From NCBI GenBank assembly GCA_964437365.1, contig CAYTGM010000019.1:38511-102510 (forward strand): DNA of 64,000 nt, given 5' to 3'. How positions within the stretch are numbered: the first letter of the stretch is position 1; each line of letters opens with the position of its first letter. This DNA comes from CAYTGM01 sp964437365 (GTDB taxonomy: Bacteria > Sumerlaeota > Sumerlaeia > SLMS01). Of this stretch, positions 8,790-16,936 are shown piece after piece. The translations under genes were made by a program, and so were the position numbers. The notes under the pieces were generated by a model, which saw nothing but the letters and a program-made list of their open reading frames with translations, was not told the DNA's origin and did no database searches.

Positions 8790-10991
8790 ATGAAACCCAG
8801 ACTGAACTCCCCCCTACTCACCCTATCATCTCTAATTATTTCATCAATTTCTGCATCAGGCTTTTCTCAAACTGAAGTCAGCGACGTTGGCGAACGTCTC
8901 GACGACGGGACTCTTGGATACTTCTACCGCGTCCTCTCAGACAGTGCCTATATGGCTCCCACACCGATACAACCTAAAACCCTCGTGGTAGCTGAAGAAA
9001 TTCATCGAGTGACGAAAGGATGGAATCCCGAACCTCTGACAGATGAAGATTTCAAAGAAGTTTCCATCCTGACCATGGAACACTACCAGGAGCTTCGAGA
9101 GGCTTATCCGGTCATTCAGGCCAAATGGTCGGAAGAAGGCGCAGAGATTTTGGAAGCTGATGAAGTGAATTTCACACACGGACTTCCGGCTCTTATTCTC
9201 GTCGAAGTCGAAAACGCCACAGAAGCTCCTCTCACCATCGAGGCCTTCATAGAAGAAGCAGGACCTACAGGCAGAGGCGGTGTTGGAATTCCCGCTGGAA
9301 TCAGCCGTCCCATACTTGTTCCTGCCAGTGTAAATACAAAATTGATTAATGGCGCGACGCTCATCCTTACTGACAACCCCGATGGGGGAACAGTTCACAA
9401 GTTGAACTTTCAAGCGGAAAGCTATGATCCGGTCGTCGTTAGAGGAGAAACGTTTCTAGGCGAGGAGAAGTTTCCAGGACGTGTCTATGCAAAGGGAAGT
9501 GATGGAATCTATAGACAGGCAAATGAGTTTGCCAACAACACAACTCTATCAGAGAAACCTGTCGTTTTTCGTCCTGCGATGATCAAGATGCCTTTTGCCT
9601 ACTCAAAGGGAGAATTTGAGGTTCTCCTTCCTCCTGGAGAAGCCGAATTTACTCTGGAAAGAGGGTTCGAGAGCGAACTGACCAAAGAGAACGTCACACT
9701 CGAAGAAGGGGAAGAGTTCACCATCCAGCTGACTTCCTCCCGAGCCATCGACATGAAGAAGGAAGGGTGGATCTCTGGCGATACACATATACACTGGGCA
9801 ATCAACGCCTGGAATCAGAATGAAGATATCGATCTTCTAGCAATGGTTCAAAGGGCTGAGGACTTGAGAGTGGCCTCAAACCTGACTCTCTATCAATTCA
9901 CGGCTCACAACAACAGTTATTTCATTAAGCCTGATCAGTATCCCATGGGACCTGTCTCTCATCTTTCCGATGATCGGTTTCATATCGAGATGGGTGAAGA
10001 GTTCCGAAACGATAAACACTTTGGACACATCAATCTGATCAATATTGATGAACTTCTAAAGCCCATTGCAACGGGTGAAGGAAGCGGAGGGCCTCCCGGG
10101 ACAAAAGACTACCCAACAAACAAGATGATTATAGACAGAGCTCATGAACAGGGTGGAATCAGCATTGAAGCTCATAACCTTGGCCCATTCAATGCCTCGG
10201 GGGTTGCTATCAATCTGATCCAGGGTCGTAGTGATTCTATGGACCAGCTTCAACCTTCCAACTACTATCGTTTTTTGAATAGCGGTATACGTGTTGGACT
10301 GTCAAATGGCAGTGATCATCCTGCCAGAATGGCCGGAGTGTGTCGTGTCTACGTAAACAGTGGTCCTGATCTTGACATTGAAACCTGGTCGAAAGATCTG
10401 GCGCTTGGAAAGACCTTCACGACATCTGGACCTCTTCTTTTTCTCGAAGTCGAGGGTGCGCAAATTGGAGAAATCATTCAGGCCGACAAAGGCGATACTG
10501 TCACGGTGAAAGCCCGAGCCTGGTCACGTTTTCCGATCGGTAATTTTCAGATCGTATCAAACGGTGAAGTAATAGCGGAAACAGCAACCGATGGCACGGA
10601 AGACACGCTGGAGATTGAAGTCCCCATTGAAGAGAGTATGTGGTTTACGGCTCGCTGCTCCCCTACTGATGAATACGATGTGCTGAATCAAACGAACGCT
10701 GCTCATACCAGTGCCATCTATGTTGATGTCGACGGCAAACGCACCTTCATTCCTTCAAGTGTACAGGTCTGGCTGACGAATTCTGAGATTCATCGCGATC
10801 GTTTCATCAATGAGGGCGTTTTCGAGAAAGAAGAACATCGCACAGCAGCCCTTGAGTACATTGAGACCGGTAGTTCAATCTATCAGAGAATTCTGGATGA
10901 TGGTGGCATTCCTTCTGAAGGCTGGCCCGAAATAATGACGCCGATTCGCGCGAAGTATGAGAAAGATTTGTATAGAGAGTTGGAGGACTAG
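8790..10991 (+). CDS. Secreted CehA/McbA-type PHP metallohydrolase, second copy
   Basis: The protein has 733 residues with an N-terminal signal peptide (hydrophobic residues about 8-25). A beta-rich region precedes the PHP catalytic part, which starts at SGDTHIHW (D331, H333, H335) and continues with FGHINLINI, IEAHN and NGSDHPARM (D509, H510), then TFTTSGPLL. It shares this arrangement with the protein at 4086-6410 but differs along most of its length, so this is not a recent duplication. It is last in the operon with the two UroD-like genes (23 bp gap). The pairing of exported CehA-like hydrolases with cytoplasmic UroD-like proteins suggests sequential steps in breaking down one compound. 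That link is inference. Confidence 0.8.
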   Translation: MKPRLNSPLLTLSSLIISSISASGFSQTEVSDVGERLDDGTLGYFYRVLSDSAYMAPTPIQPKTLVVAEEIHRVTKGWNPEPLTDEDFKEVSILTMEHYQELREAYPVIQAKWSEEGAEILEADEVNFTHGLPALILVEVENATEAPLTIEAFIEEAGPTGRGGVGIPAGISRPILVPASVNTKLINGATLILTDNPDGGTVHKLNFQAESYDPVVVRGETFLGEEKFPGRVYAKGSDGIYRQANEFANNTTLSEKPVVFRPAMIKMPFAYSKGEFEVLLPPGEAEFTLERGFESELTKENVTLEEGEEFTIQLTSSRAIDMKKEGWISGDTHIHWAINAWNQNEDIDLLAMVQRAEDLRVASNLTLYQFTAHNNSYFIKPDQYPMGPVSHLSDDRFHIEMGEEFRNDKHFGHINLINIDELLKPIATGEGSGGPPGTKDYPTNKMIIDRAHEQGGISIEAHNLGPFNASGVAINLIQGRSDSMDQLQPSNYYRFLNSGIRVGLSNGSDHPARMAGVCRVYVNSGPDLDIETWSKDLALGKTFTTSGPLLFLEVEGAQIGEIIQADKGDTVTVKARAWSRFPIGNFQIVSNGEVIAETATDGTEDTLEIEVPIEESMWFTARCSPTDEYDVLNQTNAAHTSAIYVDVDGKRTFIPSSVQVWLTNSEIHRDRFINEGVFEKEEHRTAALEYIETGSSIYQRILDDGGIPSEGWPEIMTPIRAKYEKDLYRELED

Positions 10992-11173
10992 CGGACTCGG
11001 TCAGTCTAATCTTCCCCGAGTATCACAAGGCTTTGTCAGAGGTATCTGGTCTTTGACTTGAGAATCTGGGTTAACAAGAAATAGTAAGACACGTTTTAAT
11101 GAATTCTTCTTTGAATCAGAATGAGAGATTATACATTTATAACCTCGATAGAGAAGCCTTATCTACTCTGAAT

Positions 11174-11743
11174 TCAAAAGTCAGATTTCTGCGACCTTTC
11201 GTCTATCAACTCAGCACGCTTGTATTTGCCTTCAACCTCTCGCTCGGCATGCTTAAGCAATTTCAGTGACATTGCTTCCGGCAATTGACTCAGATCGATT
11301 ATATGATAGTATCCTCTGTTAATATACAAAAGGAGTAAACTCCCCTGAGCATAGCCTTTGTGCAGCCTTTTCCATTTCAGGTCAGAATGCCCATCCTCTG
11401 TCTCCAGCTTAAGCCCTTCTTCATCAAAAGAGAGAGTCACATCAATGTATTCTCTACCCATATCACGGAAATACTTTTGGATCCAATTCCTGCCAATGAA
11501 TAGATTATAGACAAACTTCCCGGAAAAGTAAACTGCGAAGATCATCAATATGATCCACGGCAGAGGTTCCTTCTGTATCACCATATTGATCGTTGCGAAG
11601 ACCATAAAAAACAGAATAATAAAAAGAAAAACCTGTGACCATTTAGATCGAATTCCATAGTGATATCGATAAGAGATTTGATAATGCTCTGTCCTCAGTC
11701 GATAGTTATACGTTGCATTCTTCTCTTCTTCTCGATCTACCAA
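11174..11743 (-). CDS. YcxB-like membrane protein
   Basis: The protein has 189 residues. Two adjacent membrane segments lie at about residues 35-55 and 62-82. They are followed by a soluble domain with the pattern seen in YcxB-type proteins: LSFDEEGLKLETEDGHSDL, then a short KWKRL strand and LLLLYINRGYYHII. The start is TTG at 11743, supported by a strong AGGAGGG ribosome site four bases upstream; no ATG start fits. It stands alone between the UroD/CehA operon and a long gene-poor stretch. The function of this family is not established. Confidence 0.65.
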   Translation of the reverse strand: MVDREEEKNATYNYRLRTEHYQISYRYHYGIRSKWSQVFLFIILFFMVFATINMVIQKEPLPWIILMIFAVYFSGKFVYNLFIGRNWIQKYFRDMGREYIDVTLSFDEEGLKLETEDGHSDLKWKRLHKGYAQGSLLLLYINRGYYHIIDLSQLPEAMSLKLLKHAEREVEGKYKRAELIDERSQKSDF

Positions 11744-12532
11744 CGGACCCTCCTGTGAATTACGATCTCAACCCTGTCCATATATATTGATTACTTGAAA
11801 ACAAAGTATTCCTCCAGGAAAAGATTGGAAACAAGTGGCGATAAAGGAAAAGGACGTTCGGTGCAAGCGTTATAAGGAATATAGAGGAAAGCGTTGTACG
11901 AATGGAAGGTGCCTCCGATTCCTGTCACTGAAGTACCAGGCTTGACTAAAGCTTCCCTTCGCTCGAAGGGGGCCGCAAAGGGGTTTTAACTTTCGTCATG
12001 AGTTCTAAAACAGGCTAAGAAGCTAATTTTCCGGAAGCCTTGTGTACGCCTGGAAGGACTGAACCTCTGATCCCGACAGGTACATCGATGACCCCAAGGT
12101 GGCTTCGAGTTCACGCTAACCACATCCCAGTCGTAAGCTCTTCAAACATCGAGAAGCTCTCCTGAGGCCTCGTCTCTTTGACCTGAAGGGCCATGCGGGG
12201 AGGGAAAGCAGCGAAGCAATTGAACGGTTTTCATCCCCCCATAAATGCACACAATCTGTGCTTTCATCGAAGATGCCTGCTTGAAAGCTGCTTACAGGCT
12301 GCATGAAAGCTGCATTCGAAAGCAGGCTAGAAGCCACTTCCAACTAAGTTAATAGGAGCTCAATTCGGCGTGAGTCTGGCGGAATACTTGCAGATCAAGA
12401 TTCCAGAGTTTGGAACATGTGCAACGAGATCGGGGGAAAAAGGATAAAATTTATCTACGAACCGCATAATCCGGTTGTGAACATTTCAGCCCTCCGTACT
12501 GTCCAACTGTTCAAAAGAAGAGGAGAGAATCA
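11744..12532. other. Gene-poor stretch with short repeated and inverted words
   Basis: No convincing gene is seen in these 789 bases. A small hairpin lies at 11955-11970 (CCCTTCG, two-base loop, CGAAGGG). Around 12270-12330 the words GAAAGCTGC and CTGCAT recur, with an inverted pair GCCTGCTT / AAGCAGGC. A 75-codon minus-strand reading frame (12116-12343) covers this zone but has no ribosome site or recognisable domain; it may be a decayed mobile-element fragment. Similar AGCCTGCTTTC-type words occur at 34395-34430. The promoter and AGGAG ribosome site for the gene at 12533 lie at the right end. Confidence 0.4.
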
Positions 12533-15500
12533 TTGAAAAAACTTCGTTTTTATTTACCCATTGGACTTATCGGTCTGATGACACCTCAGGCTGCACTCCC
12601 TTGCTGGAAGGGTGCCGAAAGTGACCAGGAATGCTATGTGGCCAGGGTTAGCAATCTTGTCGATTCCACTGACCAGAAAGAGCGAATCGAAAAACTGGTC
12701 CAAACCACCCTTGACCCGTCTGTCCGGACTAAGTTTGGCCAAGACCTCTATACGTCAATCCCGTCAGGAACAGTGCTTGACCGAGTTGAGACGGAGAGTG
12801 AACCATCAAGCGGAACTATCACGGACATTCGTATATATCTAAAGTTTACCAAAGAGTTTGAAGAGAGCGCTGGCTTCACGGAGCATCGCATCAATGAAAT
12901 TGGGCAAGAGTTCATTCACCTTTTGAGAGAAGAAGGAATCAGCAACTGGTACCTCTATCTATACGATCGGGAATCAGATACTTTTATTGAACCTTACGAA
13001 GCTTTTCCTGAGGAACCTGTAACCTGGAAACCGCCAGTAGATCATGCAACAGTCGAAATGGCGAAGAAACAAGGAAAAGTGGCAACACGTGACATCAGGA
13101 ACCTACCAGTCATCAACCCAAACTCTTTTCAGGGCTCGCTGAGTGGGAAGACTGTTTTCATTAATCAATCACATGGCTGGTTCGATGATTTCGAGGTTGT
13201 TAACCGCTGGAGAGTTCAGAGGGGAGATGCTTTCGGCACACTGGAAGACTTCGACAGCGGCGAATTCATTAATCAATACGTGCTGCCTCTTTTGAGGAAC
13301 GCTGGTGCAAAAGTCATGACTGTGCGCGAATCTGATCATCAAACCAACATGGTGATTGTTGATAACGCAGATGGTACTTCCAACCCATCGAACGGTACTT
13401 ACGTAGAAACAGGGAGTTGGGCAGACTCGAGCTTGAACGGATTTAAACAGAAAACAGGCGCTTCCTGGAATGGGGTGAATATCAACCCGTTCAATCAGGG
13501 AAGCGGCGAGAACCGTCTTTCTGACGGCTTGACGTCGGGAGACCCAACAGCAACAGCAACCTGGACAGCGGTCATCCCCGAAGATGGATATTACAATGTT
13601 TACGCAAGTTGGACAGGGTTCAGTGGTCGAGCTTCAGACGCTCAGTATCTTGTTCACCATAGTGGTGGTGTCAGTGAAGTAAGGATGAATCAGACGATTG
13701 ACGGATATACATGGGTCCTGCTGGGAAACTGGTATTTTGAAGCCGGCGCACCCGAGGATCAACGAAAGGTTGTTCTGACCAACCATAGCAATGATAACGG
13801 CGCTGTGAACGTATCAGCAGACGCTGTCAGATGGGGTGGAGGCATGGGAGATGTCGCGAGGCATAGCAGTGGCATCAGCGGTCGTCCACGTTGGGAAGAG
13901 GAGGCAGTCAACTACCTCCAGTTCAATGGTTTTGGATATAGTGGAAATCTATACACGGGGAACGATGACGAATCGGGTGGCTGGTCCGACCGACCACAGT
14001 ATGCTCGATGGGAACATAGCATCAAGGATGGAAGTGTCGAAGATGCCGTCTATTTTGCCTGGCATACAAATGCTTTCAACGGCAATGCACGTGGACTAGT
14101 GACCTTTCGACATGGCTCAACAGCGACAGCCGACTCCGCAACATTTCAGACAATAATGCATGACAAGGCATACAATGCCATTAACACCCTCTGGTTTACA
14201 GGTGAAACCTGGACGGTCCGACCGAAGTCTTCACAGAACTTTGGTGAGAATAATCAGAACAGTCTTGGGCAAGGTATTCCCGGGTTTCTGTTTGAAGGCC
14301 TCTTCCATGACAATGAGGAAGATTCGACGGCCTACAATGAGCCTGAGTTCCGTTACATTATGGCTCGAGCGATTACCCAGGGTGTCATAGATTACTTTAA
14401 TGATCGTGATAATGCGTCACTTATCTACCCTCCGGAGACTCCACGCAATCTATTAGTAGAATATACCGGTTCAGGCGAAGCTGAAATTTCCTGGGCTCCA
14501 CCTGTATCCGGTGGGTTTAATGGAGGAGCAGCCACAAGCTACAGAGTGCATCAGAGCTCCAATGGATTTGGTTTTGATGACGGCTTTGAAGTTAACGGGA
14601 CGTCAACAATCTTGACCGGACTGGAGCCAGGTGAAACTGTCTATATACGTGTCAGCGCATTAAACTCAGGAGGTTCTTCACTTCCAACAGAAACGCTCGC
14701 AGTGAAACGAGGATTTCCGAACCTGCTTATTGTGAACGGTTTTGACAGGAATCAACGATCTCAAATTCCAACAGAAAATATCACGAACGCGGGTGTAAAC
14801 CTGAGACGTCACGTCCCAACCACATTCCAGGCATTCAATTACATCATCGAACATGCTGAAGCGATAGAGCATCTGGACTATTCGATCAGCAGCGCGAGCA
14901 ACGAAGCTGTCGCTGCACAGGATATAGACTTGAATCAGTTCGATGGGGTGATCTGGATTTCAGGCGAAGAGTCAACTTCTGACGATACCTTCAGTCCATC
15001 AGAGCAGGGAATAGTAGAGTCCTATATCAACCAGGGAGGAAATCTATTCGTATCGGGAGCTGAGATTGGATGGGATCTGGGAAGAGATGGGTCATCGAGT
15101 GCAGCTGATATTTCCTTTTACGAGAATGTCCTGAAAACAAGCTACTTTGGAGACGACGCTGGCACTTATAATGTGGCATCACCGACGGAAGGCCCATTCA
15201 TGGGAATGTCAGCTTTTAATTTCTCGCCTGCATCCGGGGCTCGCTACGACGCCGAATTTCCTGATGTGCTGGAAACCTCAGGAGGCTCCGAGGTTGCTCT
15301 TCAATATACAAGCAATGGTGTAGCTGCCGTATACTATGATGGAGACTATCGTCTGATATCTATGGGGTTTCCCTTCGAACTCATTTCAGATGCATCCGTG
15401 AGAAGAGAGTTCATGGAAAAGTCCATGCTTTTTCTGGTTCCTATCCCAGGCGATACCTCTGTGAATGGAACTGTGAGTGAATTGGATGCGATGCTCTTGA

Positions 15501-15628
15501 ATCACTCACTGATAGGTACGGGAAGTCTCGACGGGCAATCATTGCGCAACGCAGATACGAATTTCGACAATCTGATCGATATTTCTGACCGGAACTACAT
15601 CATAGAGAGGACTGAAGAGCTAGAGTAA
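12533..15628 (+). CDS. Secreted N-acetylmuramoyl-L-alanine amidase-like protein with golvesin-like, FN3 and dockerin-like domains
   Basis: The protein has 1031 residues and a signal peptide ending near residue 23. TTG at 12533 is the likely start, with AGGAGAG just upstream. An amidase_3-like fold seems to be split: its first half (about 205-275, with VFINQSHGW) is followed by an inserted golvesin/Xly-type domain (about 280-435, GYYNVYASW). The second half (about 450-630) includes YFAWHTNAF and EGLFHDN. A fibronectin type III domain (about 635-725), an alpha/beta domain (about 730-970) and a two-loop dockerin-like tail (about 972-1031, ADTNFDNLIDISD) follow. It probably acts on peptidoglycan or another polymer outside the cell. 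A strong terminator follows. Confidence 0.7.
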   Translation: MKKLRFYLPIGLIGLMTPQAALPCWKGAESDQECYVARVSNLVDSTDQKERIEKLVQTTLDPSVRTKFGQDLYTSIPSGTVLDRVETESEPSSGTITDIRIYLKFTKEFEESAGFTEHRINEIGQEFIHLLREEGISNWYLYLYDRESDTFIEPYEAFPEEPVTWKPPVDHATVEMAKKQGKVATRDIRNLPVINPNSFQGSLSGKTVFINQSHGWFDDFEVVNRWRVQRGDAFGTLEDFDSGEFINQYVLPLLRNAGAKVMTVRESDHQTNMVIVDNADGTSNPSNGTYVETGSWADSSLNGFKQKTGASWNGVNINPFNQGSGENRLSDGLTSGDPTATATWTAVIPEDGYYNVYASWTGFSGRASDAQYLVHHSGGVSEVRMNQTIDGYTWVLLGNWYFEAGAPEDQRKVVLTNHSNDNGAVNVSADAVRWGGGMGDVARHSSGISGRPRWEEEAVNYLQFNGFGYSGNLYTGNDDESGGWSDRPQYARWEHSIKDGSVEDAVYFAWHTNAFNGNARGLVTFRHGSTATADSATFQTIMHDKAYNAINTLWFTGETWTVRPKSSQNFGENNQNSLGQGIPGFLFEGLFHDNEEDSTAYNEPEFRYIMARAITQGVIDYFNDRDNASLIYPPETPRNLLVEYTGSGEAEISWAPPVSGGFNGGAATSYRVHQSSNGFGFDDGFEVNGTSTILTGLEPGETVYIRVSALNSGGSSLPTETLAVKRGFPNLLIVNGFDRNQRSQIPTENITNAGVNLRRHVPTTFQAFNYIIEHAEAIEHLDYSISSASNEAVAAQDIDLNQFDGVIWISGEESTSDDTFSPSEQGIVESYINQGGNLFVSGAEIGWDLGRDGSSSAADISFYENVLKTSYFGDDAGTYNVASPTEGPFMGMSAFNFSPASGARYDAEFPDVLETSGGSEVALQYTSNGVAAVYYDGDYRLISMGFPFELISDASVRREFMEKSMLFLVPIPGDTSVNGTVSELDAMLLNHSLIGTGSLDGQSLRNADTNFDNLIDISDRNYIIERTEELE

Positions 15629-15660
15629 ACGCTGCCCTTAAAAGGGCATTCACTGATTGG

Positions 15661-15706
15661 AGCCCTGTAGGATGATTCTTCTCCTACAGGGCTCTAAGTT
15701 TTTTTG
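15661..15706 (+). terminator. Rho-independent terminator after the amidase gene
   Basis: A 12-bp perfect stem (AGCCCTGTAGGA / TCCTACAGGGCT) spans 15661-15693 with a nine-base loop, followed by a run of seven T at 15699-15705. A smaller hairpin (TGCCCTT AA AAGGGCA, 15633-15648) lies just upstream. It ends the plus-strand transcript before the convergent M20 gene. Confidence 0.9.
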
Positions 15707-15713
15707 ATTTATT

Positions 15714-16925
15714 CTATTTCAAATAATCCGGGGCTACGAATGCCATGGAGGCAAGATAGGCGCTCCCCCGCCAGAGCACAGATTCATCTGGCAGAAACCT
15801 TGGATGATGAAGGGGGTAATAGGCTGCGCCTTCAGGTCGGACTCCGAGGTTCACGAAGGCAGAAGGCTTTTCTTTCGCGAAGTACGCAAAATCTTCCGCT
15901 CCCATGGACTTCTCGATTTCTACCGCGCCATTCAACCCGAAGAGTTCCGTGATAGCAGCTCTTGAAGCGTCGATGGCGATCGCATCATTAACGACCGGTG
16001 GATAGCTCCAATTGGTGCGAACTTCAACTTCGCATTCGTGAGCGGCAGCGACTCCTTTGCAGATGCGATGAACGTGTTCTGCAATTTCAGGTGCTCTCTC
16101 TTCGTTATAGGTTCTGAGTGTCCCACCAAAGGTAATGGATGAAGGGATGACGTTAAAGGCGGTACCACCGTTAATCATCGTGACTGAAACGACAGCTGGT
16201 TCTACGGGCGATATACGACGGCTAACCACCTGCTGGAGAGCCATAATGCATTCGGCTGCTACAGGGACCGGATCAATTGTGTCATGGGGTGATGCTCCGT
16301 GGCCACCTTTTCCAGTAATTGTCACATCGAAGTCGCCCACCATAGCCCAGGCTTCACCGGTTATCAGGCCGAATCGACCACTTTCCAGTTTCGGAGAAAC
16401 ATGTATACCGAAACAGCCTAACACATCTTTTGTCAAACCGGCATTCACGAAATCGATAGCTCCCCCCGGAGACATTTCTTCTGCATGTTGAAAGACACAT
16501 CTCACGGAATAAGGAAGTTGATCCTTCATCTCGCTAAGAATCGAAGTGGCACCTAGAAGCATCGAGGAATGAGCATCATGACCACACAGATGACCGACGC
16601 CTTCTTTCTCAGACCGAAAGGGAATATCATTTTCTTCAACAATAGGAAGAGCATCCATGTCGGCTCGAAGCAGTATATACTGATCAGGATTCTTTGTTGA
16701 TTTAATCTCTGTGTAGAATCCGTATTTGCCTTCAGCAACGGGAGCACTTGGCTCAAGGCCCATCGATTCTACCTGCGCTCTAAGATACTCAGAGGTCTTT
16801 TCCTCGTGGTAGCTCAACTCTGGATTCCGGTGAAGGTGTTGCCTTCGCTCTGAAATCCAGGGCTGTAGTTTCTCCGCCTTTTTTGCTATCGCATCAAACT
16901 GAAGTTCATGTGTCTTTTGAGTCAT
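15714..16925 (-). CDS. M20 family metallohydrolase (amidohydrolase / aminoacylase type)
   Basis: The protein has 403 residues. Metal-binding motifs of the M20D branch are visible: LRADMDALP, LCGHDAHSSM, FQHAEEMSPGG (catalytic glutamate pair) and a late histidine in the PLHHPRFLPDE segment. The dimerisation domain sits in the middle (VTITGKGGHGASPHD). No signal peptide is present, so it acts in the cytoplasm. Family members cleave N-acyl amino acids, hippurate or indole-acetyl conjugates; the substrate here is open. It begins 11 bp after the UbiB-like gene and is probably read on the same transcript. Confidence 0.88.
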   Translation of the reverse strand: MTQKTHELQFDAIAKKAEKLQPWISERRQHLHRNPELSYHEEKTSEYLRAQVESMGLEPSAPVAEGKYGFYTEIKSTKNPDQYILLRADMDALPIVEENDIPFRSEKEGVGHLCGHDAHSSMLLGATSILSEMKDQLPYSVRCVFQHAEEMSPGGAIDFVNAGLTKDVLGCFGIHVSPKLESGRFGLITGEAWAMVGDFDVTITGKGGHGASPHDTIDPVPVAAECIMALQQVVSRRISPVEPAVVSVTMINGGTAFNVIPSSITFGGTLRTYNEERAPEIAEHVHRICKGVAAAHECEVEVRTNWSYPPVVNDAIAIDASRAAITELFGLNGAVEIEKSMGAEDFAYFAKEKPSAFVNLGVRPEGAAYYPLHHPRFLPDESVLWRGSAYLASMAFVAPDYLK

Positions 16926-16936
16926 CGTCTCATCCG

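Noticed and set aside
12116..12343. 75-codon minus-strand frame in the gene-poor stretch
   Set aside because: No ribosome site or family match; at most a decayed mobile-element fragment.
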